The notes: generated by a model from the letters alone, not told the origin. DNA of 64,000 bases from Rhodosporidiobolus odoratus (GCA_034387635.1 JAOANU010000007.1:310001-374000); one strand, 5' to 3'. Shown: positions 32,208 to 43,862, counted from the first letter of the stretch. A program made the numbers and translations.

Positions 32208-34736
32208 ATGTCAACGAGCAGCGCGGGAACGTTACCGCTCGACGGGGGCAAGCGAGTACGCTCGAAGAACGGATGCTTGACCTGTACGTCAAGCGTAGCC
32301 TTGCATAACCGTCGGAACCTGCAGCTGATACCCTTCGATCTGTTGCGCCTTCCTCCTTGCCCCTTCTTGCGGTTCTCACTTGCTACGACGTCTGCGACCA
32401 ATTCGTATTGACCTACAACTTCCCGACGCGCCGCGCTCCATGCTGTTGCGACGCATCTGCACAGGCCGAAAACGCAAGAAGGCCTGCGATGAATCACGCG
32501 AATACAACGGCATGTGCCGGCGTTGTCACAACAGCGGCTACATCTGCGATTGGCCGCCGGCAGACAAACAACGACCTTTACGGGCTTTCAAGACGGGCGA
32601 GAGGGCAGCAGGAAAAGAGTCCAAGGCCAGTGGGTCGAGCGGCAGGATCCGAGCAGCGGCGATAGCCTCTTCAGCAATTGCGCCAGCCGTTGTGACCGCT
32701 GCTGAGGTCGCTCAGTCGGCCGCTGGTCACCTTCCGTCCGAAGCTGCAACAGGGTCTCCAGCTTCCTCTTCGATCGCCTCGTACCCTCCTCCCCTGCCCG
32801 ACCCATCGACATCTTCATGTCTGCCTCCCTCTTCGTCACTTCCTATAACGGCACATTGTTTACTCCCATCGTCCGACCTGCCAGCATTCTCTTCATCGGC
32901 AACCCTCGCCCCGCCGCTTAACCTCAACCTCGACTTCTCGCTCGATCCTTCGACTTCGTACTTCAACCCCGGAGAAGAACTGTCGAACTTTTTCGCTACC
33001 CTCGACTCGGAGTTTGGCGACTTCGGCAAATGGGACGCCATGCTGACGGAAACTCCAAGTTGGGCCGACTCGCCCGCAGGCTTGTCTACGAGCGGGTTGC
33101 AAGCTGGAGCTGTGGCCTCGACACCCGCTCCGTTCCCGCACGCCTCGACTTCGACAAATCAGACTCGGCGTGAAGAGGAGGCGGAGGAAGAGGAGGGCAT
33201 ACTCGCGAGGGATTATCACCAGTTGAATGAGAGCTTCTTCGAAAGCCTGCCCAAACCGGCCCGCAAAGTCATCTGTTCCATGCTATTGAGGACGGCGACG
33301 TCGACAGTACTTAGCCGTAATGCCGGCATGGCCATGGTATACTGCTCAGACACAGTCAACATCGGCCTGATTGACTGATTCCCTTTTTCGCTTCAGGTCA
33401 TGCTCTATCGCCTACGGCAGCACCAGCAACAGCAAGTCTCAACGAATCCTGCCGAAGCAGCTGCGGCCGCTGAACTGCAGCGGAAGCTTACCGAAGCAGG
33501 CAATTGCTATTACTCGAAAGCGTTGGACAGTCTATCCGGCAAGGAAGTGCCGTTCGAAGCCAAATTCCTCGCTACCCTCGACCTCATGACTTACCAGGTA
33601 CGGACGACCCTTTCCCCTTATCCAGCCCCATGCTGATCCCGCACTTCTTGACAGTTCGACCAGTACGGCTCAGCGGCTTGCCATGCCGTCGTCGTTCTCG
33701 CCGAGTTTTTCATCATTGAGCATCTGGGCCCGCAGTGCGTCGACACCTTTCCTCCTTTCCAAGCTCCTTTAACTCGGGTATCCTGCAGACCCACCCTACA
33801 ACTCTCGCCACTTCAAGACGACGCTCACGCTATGCTATACCTCTTCGCCTGGACCGATGTTTTGCGAAGCATGGTCACTCCGAAACGACGCACCCTCTTC
33901 AACTACCCTTCCCTCCCTGGCGATTCACCCTCACCCTGGATCCTTCCTCCCTGCGCCATCTCGACACACCTCGGCTTCCCTGTCCACCTCATGCTCTGCT
34001 TTGCGTCCATTGCAAACCTTGGCGCCGAGATGGATGCGCTACCGGATGCAGTCGTTCAGGTTAAAGCTGACGCAATTGAGCAGGCTATCCGAGATTGGAG
34101 ATTTCCGTCGCCGCCGGATGCGCAGGAGCTAGCGGATGGGGTCATGTACCTGGAAAAGGTCGGCACGGCTGAGATGTGGCGCCATGTGCGTTTTCCTTTT
34201 CTCGTCTTGCTCTCGCACCAAGCGATTCAACAGAATTGCACCGAGCCGATACTTTGCAATGGCTTACTGCTTGGCGCTATGTGTAGGCCGCCTTCCTCTA
34301 TCTTTACCAATCCTTCGGTCGGGGACCTCTCTCCTCCGGGGTCCTCGCCAGCGCCAAGCAAATCCTCGACATCGGCTCCCGCCTCCTTCATCCTCATACC
34401 TCGACGTCTTCCCTCCTGGACTCTCCCTCTGCCTCCGACTCACCGACGAGATCCTCCTCGACTGTCCCCAATACCTCCTCCCGCACCCGTAATGGCGAAT
34501 ACATTTCCTCCGCCCTTTGGCGCGACGGTCCGTTCTTCCTCGCCGGCGCTGTCTCGACTCTTCCCCGTGACAGGGAACTGTGCAGGCAGGGTGTCAGAGC
34601 CTGCGGGAGAATGCAGGGGTATCAAGACAACCTGATCGCGCTCGAGAGGATATGGAAAGAGGTGGATGAGAAGGGATGGTTGTTTGATTGGCGGGTATTT
34701 TTGCAGGAGCAGAACTTGTTTGTTGGGTTCATGTAG
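32208..34736 (+). CDS. Zn(II)2Cys6 transcription factor with Fungal_trans_2-like domain
   Basis: ATG 32208. The zinc cluster is split by an intron (GTACGT donor near 32284 to CAG at about 32463): RVRSKNGCLT/CRKRKKACDESREYNG then MCRRCHNSGYICDWPP gives six cysteines in C-x2-C-x6-C-x8-C-x2-C-x6-C order. A Ser/Ala/Pro-rich linker follows, then the all-helical regulatory region: HQLNESFFESLPKPARKVIC, GNCYYSKALDSLSGKEVPF, LDLMTYQ/FDQYGSAACHAV, MLYLFAWTDVLRSM, and after the last intron AAFLYLYQSFGRGPLSSGVL, DNLIALERIWKEVDEKGWLF. The layout (GCLTC zinc cluster, LNESFFESLP, late W-K-E-V-D-E) fits the Fungal_trans_2 family of nuclear regulators. Targets cannot be inferred; no metabolic cluster adjoins it. 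Confidence 0.87.
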
Positions 34737-35169
34737 CGGCGAGAACGAGCGGGTCGACAATCTGATTGACCTTCCTAATCGGGTCATTGACCTTTCTGTA
34801 GAGCCGTCACTGAGCTCGGAGGCTCACTCTGTCTCGATCATGCTCTCTCTCAATATCTTGACGTCCTGAAATCGCGCAAGGTGTATGCAATTCGATTCCC
34901 AGCACTTCAAAGCCATCCTTTCTCGTGTCCAAAAACATCGAAGAGCTGACTAAAAGCCGTTCTCGCAGAAATGCTGAGTACGAAGGTTTGTAGATTCATC
35001 AGTACACATGGAATCTGGTATTGATTGGATTCGAGCTGGTAGAATATACATCGAGAACTGGAGGTGAAGCGGGCGGCAAAACAGTTCTTGAACATGGCTG
35101 CAGGGTGCGGATGACGCCGGTGCTGTAAGCGCACGTCAGCCTCTACTGCTAGAGAAGGGAAGGGCAACT
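34737..35169. other. Intergenic, no feature seen
   Basis: About 430 bases after the regulator's stop, lower in GC than the genes around it. Nothing coding supported. Confidence 0.4.
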
Positions 35170-35600
35170 GGAACGCACCGTTGAAAACGAACGCGGTTGA
35201 CCGTGGCCTTCACTATTTCCAATCTCTTCTTGAGCCTTTTGACTTCGGGCGCTCGACAGCGGCACCCTGGTGCCTTTGGGTCCCCACCACACACCGGGCT
35301 GAAAGGAAGACGCTCGATTTGGCAGCGATCTGGAGGAGAGGAAGGGGAAACGACATGTTGAGAAAGGCAAAGAGAAAGGCATTGCCGTAGGAGGACACAA
35401 AGGGCGGGGAGGAACAGAGGCAGGGAGGATGGAGAGAAGAGGCAGGTGACCAAGTGGCCGATGCCGGGCAGGCAGGTGCAGTCGATGAGGCCAGCGGCAA
35501 GCGCGGTAGGCGGGAGGGGGGGTGAGGGGGGGAAAGCAGGAGAGGCGCGACTGACAGATCAACTACGACGGCCAAAGAAGGAGACTTCCCATGGCAATCG
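35170..35600 (-). pseudogene. Decayed paralogue of the 18 kb membrane gene (copy B)
   Basis: On the minus strand the same motif order as copy A appears, split over frames: VVVDLSVAPLLLS (copy A: IVLLDPLVAPLLS), then LIDCTCLPGIGHLVTCLFSP (copy A: FIDYTFLPGIIQFLTFLFSP), then after a one-base insertion YGNAFLFAFLNMSFPLPLL (copy A: YGNAILLTFLDMSCPLLLI), then a charged helix APEVKRLKKRLEIVKATVNR. Nucleotide identity is obvious around CTACGGCAATGCC and CTGCCCGGCATC. The frame breaks at least twice, and the region between the first two blocks has become a C-rich run. No start codon could be traced upstream, although a 317-codon open frame covers the locus in a partly wrong frame. Confidence 0.6.
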
Positions 35601-37682
35601 GACCGGAGAGAAGGGCGGAAACCGACATGAATGATAAAACTGCCGGCCCAGAAATACCGTGCAACGCAGGGAGAAAGACGGGCTCTCCACGTGCGCCCAG
35701 TAGCTGCTCCACTCGCTGCGTGCACTTCCGGGGAGCCGAAGGGGTTGTCGCGATGGCATAGGAGTTTCGACAAGATGCCCGCCAAGCGCGCTAACCATTC
35801 GAGAAGGCGGAACAAGGCAATCCCTTCATTGTCTTGCAGATCGAATGACGAGTCGCTCCAGATGTGGCGTGGCTGCTCACGCAGAGCGCCAGTTGACTGA
35901 GGTATACCAAACAGACACTCCTGCACTACATGTACCTTCCTGTGGTGGTCATAGATATCCGTGCAATACAGGGTCGTGCAGGAGAAAGGGAAGTTAAACA
36001 TGAACACTTCCCCAACAAACTTACATTTTGTGCGAACTCTCAGTCCTGCCAGACCGTTTGCACTCACGCCCTTCTTTCTTCTACAACAAGCCCGAACTGG
36101 ACTTGCCTTTGAGCAACGAAATGTGTTCACCGCAATATGCCATCTTTCGCATTCCCAGAGTCTCATCTTGCCTTGAACCTAAAGCTTTGAGGGTCAGCCC
36201 AAGTCCAGCCCAGCTCGCCGCTTGTCAAGGTGTGATAACATGGGCATTTCCAACTTCTCTTGAGCCGGCTACAAATCTATGACCTTCTCAGTTCAGACCG
36301 GCGGCCTGTGTTTCTATAGGCTGTGCTGCATATGTAGTGTAGTTGCCTGTCAGAGTATACAGTAACAGCTGGAGTGCAGACATACTTCAGTTATCTGCCA
36401 AGTCTCGCCTCCGAGACGGCCCATCCTGAATAGTTGAGCCAAGCAGTGGTGAGGCCAGTTGCTGTGGTGCTAAGCACGCTGGCATGCCACTACTCCTTAC
36501 AATTCACATTGGTGATGGCCCGCTTGGTGACAAAGACGTCCGGTGCTGAAAAGAAAAGAACATGATCGGTAGTCAGGTATCTTGTTACAAAGCTCTTGCA
36601 GCACACGCGGAAGAAGAGGTGGAAGAGCGTACACTGAAGCGGTTTTGAGAACGCCAGCAGCCCTATGCTCTGTCGCAGATAAAAATGCAGCAAGAGATCT
36701 GACTTAGGAAGGTCAAGCCTGGCGCGGCCAAGGAAACGAAGGGTGCAGCAGCAGATTGCCAGACTGCCATGCCATCACAGAACTTGCTTAACTGCTGCCA
36801 CAATGGCCTAGAAAGTGAGGCGGCGTCAGTCAGACTAGCTTGACACCGTACCCAGCTGCCAGGAGGCAAAGTGATCCTGAGCGTGCAATTCATGAGGACT
36901 GTAATATATATACTGCGAGCTCCATCTGCACCAGGTATATACTCCAACTTCCACTTTCGTTAGCACAGCTGGAATTCAATCTCCTTCTCCCTCTCCATCA
37001 ACCACCAAGGCCAACTTGAGCAGAAACGTTGTCTCCGTGCTAAGCGGCAGTTTCCACTGCCGCCTGAGAACGACGGCAACACTGCCAAGTGCACCCCAAA
37101 CCACCCGCATATCGCTTCATGACAATGAGAACCGCATCAACAACACCAACTCACAATCTTCCTTCGCTACTCTTGACATGCTCGCAATAGTCGACCACAT
37201 GGACCCAGATTACGCTGGGGATCAGGATTCAGACTCAACCTGCATGAGCTGCGGCGTGAGCACAAGGTAAGGCAATGTCAGACGGAAAGAGGGACGGAAC
37301 AAAAGAGGGGAAAGGGCGAAGGTAGCAAAAGAACAAGACTTGACGCGCCAGTTGATGCTACAGAGAGCAAAGCGAGCGGTGTGCCTTCGAATGCTCCCGT
37401 ACTGAAGCCCCTGTACAACCTTGCGGGCCCGCTCTCGCCCACGCTGCCGGCGCAAAAGAAGCGGTGTAGCGGCTCGATCTCAGCCGGCATGCTCATTGCG
37501 CCTGTTTGCCTTTGGAAGTTGTTGACATCGAGCTGAGTGAGAGGTGAAGAGACAAGAATACATTCGGTGCCAACACAAGAAAGAGATCAAGAGTCGAGGT
37601 AGAACCGTTGTAATGCAGATTCGCTCAGTCCTTCTCAACTCCCTCTGCTCGCGCACTCCACACACAATTACTTGACTAAGCT
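35601..37682. other. Gene-poor, less GC-rich interval
   Basis: About 2.1 kb with weak coding signals only. A TATATATA stretch lies at about 36903-36912. A plus-strand Ser/Pro frame around 37340-37535 (SKASGVPSNAPVLKPLYNLA) is open but lacks a start. A minus-strand exon pair near 36890-36770 shows plausible GTACGG and TAG splice signals but stops quickly. These look like gene relics or non-coding transcripts; none is supported well enough to call. Confidence 0.35.
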
Positions 37683-38417
37683 ATGAAAGATACCTTCGGC
37701 CTTAAGCAATCGGACCTGCCCAAGCGCGACCCAGGCGAAGCGGTCGAAGTCTACATGCAACACCTTGTTTTCGTTGGCAACGTTGCTGTCCTGGGCGGGA
37801 CCGACAGGATCGCTCATGACAGGATGGCTGATATGGCCATCAAGCTACAGAATGATACACGCCTAGGTACGCATCCGCCTGACCGTTTGCCAGGGGCTGT
37901 CACCTAATGTCATCCTTGTTCCGCAGCTGGAGCGTATCAGCTCCGTTGTTCCCCCCTCTTTCTCGTCGCCGCTGTGGCCACCATCCTAGCTGTGTGGGGT
38001 AAGATGAAAGTCGGTACGTGAAGACTCGCAGAAGTTTATACACTCGGCCTCTCCGTTCTGCGTGTTGCGCTGATCGGGCCGCTTGCGTTGTAAACGACGC
38101 AGCCGTGGGCATCATCGCCGCGCTCTTCATGTTCGCCTGGGGGATGGCGTCGGGTGATTTTGGGAAAGCGTTTATCAAAGGGAAAACGCCTCGTGAAGTA
38201 TGGGCTGACTTGGGCTCCGTTTGTGAGTCTTCTCTCTCTTGACAGCCCTTTCCTTCTACCGGGAGTATGATTATCTCTATACGAGGTTATGAGTTGAGAG
38301 GGGCTCGGGCAGCGCAGAAGGTGAGAGCAATATGCTTGGGCTCTGTTGCTGATATTCTGCTTGCTTTTTTGGCTACGCAGTTCGCAAGTGAAGGTGCGTG
38401 GCTCCTACGAGGCTGAT
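37683..38417 (+). CDS. Small two-TM membrane protein, unrecognised
   Basis: ATG 37683. Exon 1: MKDTFGLKQSDLPKRDPGEA, then MADMAIKLQNDTRL. A GTACGC/CAG intron joins to AGAYQLRCSPLFLVAAVATI, a hydrophobic helix ending LAVWGKMKV. A GTACGT/CAG intron joins to AVGIIAALFMFAWGMASGDF, a second helix, then KGKTPREVWADLGSV. Both junctions keep frame (G/CT and G/CC). After a GTGAGT donor at about 38222, a further exon (YELRGARAAQK) and a last short one to TGA 38415-38417 fit splice signals but are less certain; without them the frame stops at 38240-38242. No family recognised. It sits alone in the gene-poor interval. Confidence 0.5.
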
Positions 38418-38957
38418 TCGCGCCTACTCCAGCGCTGCTACCACTGGTTACCTCATGCGCGAACCCTTGCTTGACTCCTTGCAAAAACCAGAAAAGAAAA
38501 AACTGAGCAGTGTTTTGTTTTCCGCACAGCAGCTCATAGCCGATGAACCCACGGTCCACCACGGGTAAAACGGATAGGCAGCGTGATGGGAGGGCTGAAG
38601 AGAAGCGGAATGTGAATGTATCGCCAGCGTCGTCCCCGCTTGAAAAACGCTTGAACCTCGTTACTCATCTCCACCGGCGTCTCTCAAGGCTTTGTGCAAG
38701 CGAGACCGCTGCATCTGGATGAGAAACTGCCTAAAGCAGATGCTCGAGAAGCTCAAACTCGTACCTCGGGGAATGAAAGAGTGTAACCTCGCAAAGAACT
38801 CTTCTCGGCACGGACAGGACAAACAGCGAGACAGAAGCGTGTTGTAAGTCCATCTTGCCGGAACGACTACTCCCATCCACCTCCTCCGATCGCCCCACCC
38901 CATACTCCGCCGAGAGCCGCCCACCCACTCCGGCCCTGCTCCTGCTGCTCCTCTTGT
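38418..38957. other. Convergent intergenic region
   Basis: About 540 bases between the small membrane gene and the LRR gene. The 38731-38957 part stays open in the second C-terminal frame of the LRR gene (see the frameshift finding) and may be its true 3' coding end or 3' UTR. Confidence 0.35.
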
Positions 38958-41213
38958 CTAACTCCTTGACCCGCCTGCTTCTCCGCTGCTCCCTGACCAA
39001 GACCAACGACACCCCCAGGTCCAGCTCCCGCTGTTGCCTCTCCTGCTCGGCATCCACCTCGGCATTCTTACCCTTGTTTCTGCCCTTACCCAGTACCTTG
39101 AGCGCTCCGTTCGTCTGACCTCGATGATCTTGGCCACGCTCGTTTTGACAGGTCTCTCAGGCTCAGGCTCAGCGGACGGCGGTTTTGCAGGCGTTGATGC
39201 AGGTGCTGTGCGAGGGTTGGAAGACGGAAGCTCGCCCGGAGTAGCGGCAAGGGAGCCGCCAATAGCTTTGGGTTGCTTCGTTTTGGTCGATTTGGCAGGT
39301 TTCGATGTCGAAGTGGAAGTGGAAGAATCGCCGACAAAGCTAGCCAAGGCGGATTTGTCTGCTTTGGAGCGCCGACCACGTTTCCTTTGCGTCGGTGCGT
39401 CGGCGTCGGCGGAGTTCGTAGTAGAAGGAAGAGACGCGGCGGTACCGCTGGCTTGCGCATCTCCTCCTTCTGTCACCGTGGCCCGTTCTGCCCTCTTGTC
39501 CTTCCCGCTCTGCTTCTTCCGTTCCGTTTCTCCGCCCTCCTCTACCTTGCGCTTCTTACCCTTCCTTGCCTCCTCTTCTTGTTCCTTCTTAGCCAGTTCC
39601 TCTTCTTCCCACTTTTTCCTCCTCTCCTCCTTCGCCAACCTCTTCTCCTCCCTCCTCTTCCGTTCCACCTCCAAGTCAACCACCTCCAACCCCCTCTTTC
39701 TCCTCTTCCTGTTCTCCCGTTCAATCTCCAGCAACCTAATCGAATCTTTACTGATCTCGACCGGGTTTTCTCGAGCTTTGTTCAGAGCTAGACCCATAGG
39801 TCCGGATTCTAGGATTACTTGTTCGGAGGTTCGGGAGGCTCGACGGGCTTTGAGGTCGGCGAACTTGGGGTCGAATCGGTCGTTGTCGAGGATTCGAAGG
39901 GAGGGGAGGAGGACGGTTAGCTGTGAGTGGTGGCGGCCGAAGTTAAGGGAGAGAGGAGATCATGACGTCGGAAGAGGGACAGTGCAAATTGAACCGATGT
40001 AAGAAGAAAAGTGAACGGTTAGTTGGGCGGCTTTCTTGCGCTCGGCAGATTCACGCTGAAGCACACGCACCTTATGCTTAAACTCCTCAACCCCACTCTC
40101 CTTGATGGCCTCTTCTGCCACCATGTTTCCCTTCAACCCTAGATTGACCACCCCGTCCTGTCTCGCCAAGTCTTTCAACCCAAACCAGCTCTCGAAGCCA
40201 CAGTTGCCGAGGTCGAGAATCTCGAGACCTTGTTGACCTTTACTGCGGCGACGGTCTTCTGCTTTGGCGGAGGTGAAGGCGGACGCGGAGTCGGAATCAG
40301 AGGGCAGGAGTGGCGCTTTACCCCAGATACCGAAATGAGGGGGAAGAGAGGTCAGGGAGGGGTTATCGTTCAGGCGCAGTTCGGAGAGGTGAGAGAGGGA
40401 CGTCAGGTCGGGGAGGGTGGAGGATGCGAGTTTGTTATGCGCTGCCGAAATCTTTTTCAGGGAAGGAAGGGTCGAGAGGGAAGAGGGGAGAGCGCCGAGT
40501 TGGTTGTTCGAGACGACTGCGAGACAATACATCGGTTAGCAGAGGACTCAAAAGGAAGACAAGAGCTAGATGTACCGATAGTGTTGAGGTCGGGCAGGTT
40601 GACGATGTGTTCCAGCCGGGTGAGCGAGTGGTGCGAGAGAACGAGGGCTTTGAGGGACGAAAGCGAGGCGACGCAAGACGGGACGGCGGTCAAGCAGCAA
40701 TGGCTGGCATTTAGTACTGTTCTGGCCGGGAGAGTGGGGTAAGGAAAGTCAGCAAACCGGACATGTAGAGTGCGAGGGAAGAAGTGACGGACCAAAGAGG
40801 GTTCTCAGTTGGTCGATGCCGGTCCAGGCGCCATCTCGGCTCAAGTCATTTCCACTGACGTTGAGCCATGTGAGTGTACTAGCTACAGTAGCGACAAAAG
40901 CGATCGAGTCCACGGTAGTATTGGTGAGGTTGAGCTTCGAGAGTTGCGGGTAATCGTCGAGAAAAGGTGGAGCAGTCAAGGGAGAGTTGGACAAGTCGAG
41001 AGACTGAGATTGTTGCTTTGGTGGTTTTACGACTTTCTGTGGCCGTGGTGGCTTTACTTTTGCATCTGAATGTTTATTTGGGGGATTGTAAGGTCGACGA
41101 GGTTGAGAAGATGAAGCGTGGTCGTAATGAGCTGAGCGAGGTCGAGATTGGTTGGGTCGCGAGTACGGCTTGTTACGACCAGGTTGAGCGTCTGATCTGT
41201 CGTGTTTAGGCAT
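38958..41213 (-). CDS. Leucine-rich repeat protein with charged coiled-coil C-terminus (nuclear)
   Basis: ATG 41213. The N-terminus is basic (MPKHDRSDAQPGRNKPYSRP). LRRs follow: YPQLSKLNLTNTTVDSIAFV, TLTWLNVSGNDLS, intron to VLNASHCCLTAVPSCVA, LSSLKALVLSHHSLTRLEHI, intron to NNQLGALPSSLSTLPSLKKI, LSHLSELRLNDNPSLTSLPP, LEILDLGNCGFESWFGLKDL, LPSLRILDNDRFDPKF. After the repeats a long Lys/Glu-rich coiled coil (EVERKRREEKRLAKEERRKK) and a Ser/Thr/Lys-rich stretch with KRGRRSK suggest a nuclear or nucleolar place. The frame 1 stop is at 38958, but the last part reads better in another frame from about 39115 on (NGALKVLGKGRNKGKNAEVD, QQRELDLGV). Fungal homologues with this plan are uncharacterised. 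Confidence 0.7.
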
Positions 41214-41470
41214 AGCGGCGAGTGTAGCACGGGTTAGAAAAAGAAGGGAATCAACTTGAACTTGTTGTGTATTCTCAACAACTCTCGTGGGACTACAGTG
41301 CGGCCTCGAGATCACAGCAGGACTGTCTGGACACGCTCTTGTGCGTTCCTTCCTCCCCTACCTGCTGAGTCGTCCCTTTCCCTGCTCACCTCTCGATCCC
41401 ACAGTCTCGCTGCCACTACACACTCCGTACAATCGGCCAGGCCTTGCGGAGCAGTTCCGCTGCTACTACT

Positions 41471-41966
41471 ATGCTCTCTACTACGCCCTCTCTACGCCGC
41501 GCGACCTCTGCCGCCACTGTCGCCGCCACACGCGCCTTTTCCGCTTCCTCCCCCTCCTCGTCTTCCTCGCAATCAACTACAACCAGCTCTTCCTCGTCCC
41601 GCAACGCCATCAAGTCTCTCTATTACCACCTCTTTCGCGTCGCAGGACGCGGAGCAGACGAACTCGTCGATTCCGAACCTTCCTCTCCTTCTCACTACGT
41701 CGCTCAGCAAAAGTTTCAATCCGCTCCGGTGAGGAACCCACCGCCGCTGCCGTACCAAGCAAGCAGTGGCTGTCTCCTCGGAGCAGGAGGAAGGTGGAAA
41801 CGGAGCAGAGGTGCCCTGGTCACCGTTGACCCCGCTCGCATTGCCAAATCTGCGGGAGCCGAGCGGGGATTCGCCAGCTCGACCCTTGTGCGAGGGGTGG
41901 CAAAGGAGGGCTTGGTTGCAGAAGCCGGGATGGACGGTGGCGTGGGAAGACTCTTCAGTTCCCTAA
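41471..41966 (+). CDS. Probable mitochondrial protein, unrecognised
   Basis: ATG 41471 opens an Arg/Ser/Ala-rich, acid-free leader (MLSTTPSLRRATSAATVAAT, then RAFSAS), a strong mitochondrial presequence. Next comes RNAIKSLYYHLFRVAGRGAD and a C-terminal part that depends on splicing. If a very short intron (GTGAGG at 41730 to an AAG near 41760, about 31 nt) is removed, the frame continues AVSSEQEEGGNGAEVPWSPL and ends LQKPGWTVAWEDSSVP at TAA 41964-41966. Unspliced, it runs to about 42049 with a Gly/Ala-rich end. The spliced end looks more protein-like, but 31 nt is short for an intron. Divergent from the LRR gene across about 260 bases. Confidence 0.5.
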
Positions 41967-42049
41967 CAGCCTCGCATCCCAACGCCGCAAAATCAACAGC
42001 TTTTCACCCTCTGTTGCGTCCTCCTTGCCAAGCTCGAGCGATCTTCTGA

Positions 42050-42490
42050 CAATCATTCGCAGGTCAAAGGGTCTGGCGTACATTTGGGCAGACACGGTGT
42101 AGCCGCTGATCGCAAGATGTTTCCCTCGCAGCTCTATGGATGGTTGCTACCCACAAAATGAAACCCTTGTACCAGTATGTTTGACCAGAATGGCTAGCCA
42201 ATTTAAAGAGAGAAGCAAAGAAGCATGGGCGCGGGTTGGAGTGTATCAACAGCAGTCGTTACCGTGCAAACCCATTATGGCAACTTGTGCAATATGAGTA
42301 GTCAGGGTCCCTTATCGGAAACCTAGATACACTGCTACTCTCTCGACCGCTCTGCTTCCCGTACGCTCGATCCGCTGCTTAACCCGACAACTATGCCACC
42401 AACCGTGCACTATCACGAAAGTCAGGACGCCCCTGCCGCAACGGGTCGATGACTTGACCATCCAGGAATCAGCTAGACGATGCGAGGTGA
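42050..42490. other. Intergenic, no feature seen
   Basis: About 440 bases of lower GC between a plus-strand and a minus-strand gene ending toward each other. No coding signal. Confidence 0.4.
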
Positions 42491-43567
42491 TTAAGCTGCA
42501 CCTTCGACGCCTAAAAGGTGTCCAAGTGAGGCAAGCCAGTTGCCAACAGAGTTGCCTGGCGGAGCAGGCGGATTAATTGCTGATACAGCCCGGTCTGGGC
42601 GATGAGGCGGGGGGGCAAGTGCAGGCGGGTACATTCGCCGTGGGGATAGCTGTGACGATATTGAACGTGGAGAAGAGGGAGGAGTAGACGAAGAAATAGG
42701 GGGCGAGGTAGAACCGATGGACTCGAATTTGGCGATCGATTCGCATGTCGATTCGGCTGACGGGCGGGACGGCGTATGTGAGGAAGGAGTGAGCCCGAGA
42801 GAGGGTATTGGCGCCGAGGGTAATCCGAACACATGCCCGAACGCCGCGTCGGAGACCTCGGTAGAGCACGCCGGCATAGCATATTTTGTTGCTACGTCGC
42901 TGGCGTCCGAGAGGATCAAGACGGCGTGTCTCTCGGATATAAGTAAGTTTGTAGAGGACGGCCAAACTGAGCATAACGCCGAGGGTTAGTCAACTACGAG
43001 CAGACGGGATGAGGTTTAAAAGGGTACTCCAGGCCTTGCTGCTTGGCGCAAGCTCTTCCCCTGTTCGCTCGTCAAATTTTTCATCGAATGTCGCTCTCGG
43101 CGTGTCCGATGCGCAATAAAGCACTGGGAGCACACAAGCCTGTCAGTGAAGGGTTGGGTACTTGGGCCTGCGTGAAGCGCACCGAGAATCCGTAGCCATC
43201 GTTCGAGCGCCCTGCTCTCTAGCACTTCTAGCTCATGCTCAGCCTCTCTGTCGCTCGACTGCCTGCTCTTGATCCGTGCCAGATAGGCGTAGTAATCACC
43301 GATCGCCTTTCTATCCTCGCGGTCGTCGGCCCAGAGATAAACCCAGAATGCAGGCTTGATGACGTGCAACCACTGGCGCAACCAATATGGAGTGGCGCGG
43401 GGCGGTTGGAGAGAGTCGGCTAGTTGTGCCAGCTTGGGTCGAGGAGAAAGGACGTCGGGAGGGATGAGGGGAAGGTAGTAGTGATACAGGACGCCCCAGG
43501 GAATTACGTGGGGGATAGTGTGTACCGGTAAGTTGAGTTTCGGGATACGAGGTCGCCTCGCGGTCAT
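42491..43567 (-). CDS. Hypothetical protein, exon structure uncertain
   Basis: ATG 43567 begins MTARRPRIPKLNLPVHTIPH and runs to RATPYWLRQWLHVIKPAFWV, YLWADDREDRKAIGDYYAYL, EAEHELEVLESRALERWLRI: aromatic then acidic-helical, a believable protein, open to 43016. A GTACCC donor at about 43028 with a good branch-like GACTAAC and a CAG near 42988 suggests an intron. The minus-strand frame 42919-42491 (Ser/Pro-rich, ending NWLASLGHLLGVEGAA) may be the 3' exon, but phases do not settle the junction: a CGAG acceptor 35 bases further on would keep frame. The upstream exon alone is the firmer part. No family recognised. Confidence 0.4.
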
Positions 43568-43862
43568 CTTGTCTGCTGACGGACGGAGGGGGCTCGAGGT
43601 GGGAGATGCTGTTGGCTGAACAGGAGGCGAGACTGGCTTGTGAGGTTCGAGGTACCGAGTTGCGCGAGCCTGCTGATGAATTCAACGCAGTGATTGTCGA
43701 GGCAAGTGTGACCTCTATACGAGGGAGAGAGCGAGGACTAGGAATGAGCGAACGGTTCACGGATTTTACCCCTACGAGAAGTCGCCGGGAGCTTCTGTAG
43801 CTTTCTGTAGCCCAAATGGGAGCGCAGTAGTAGGTCGGTTCGTTCGGTCATACTGTCTCCCG

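Noticed and set aside
34870..34910. TTCGATTCC-like word suggesting a tRNA T-arm
   Set aside because: No matching acceptor, D or anticodon stems could be found around it.
35213..36166. 317-codon minus-strand open frame taken as an intact gene
   Set aside because: Comparison with the 18 kb copy shows the conserved blocks in it fall in different frames; the long frame is mostly chance over a decayed gene.
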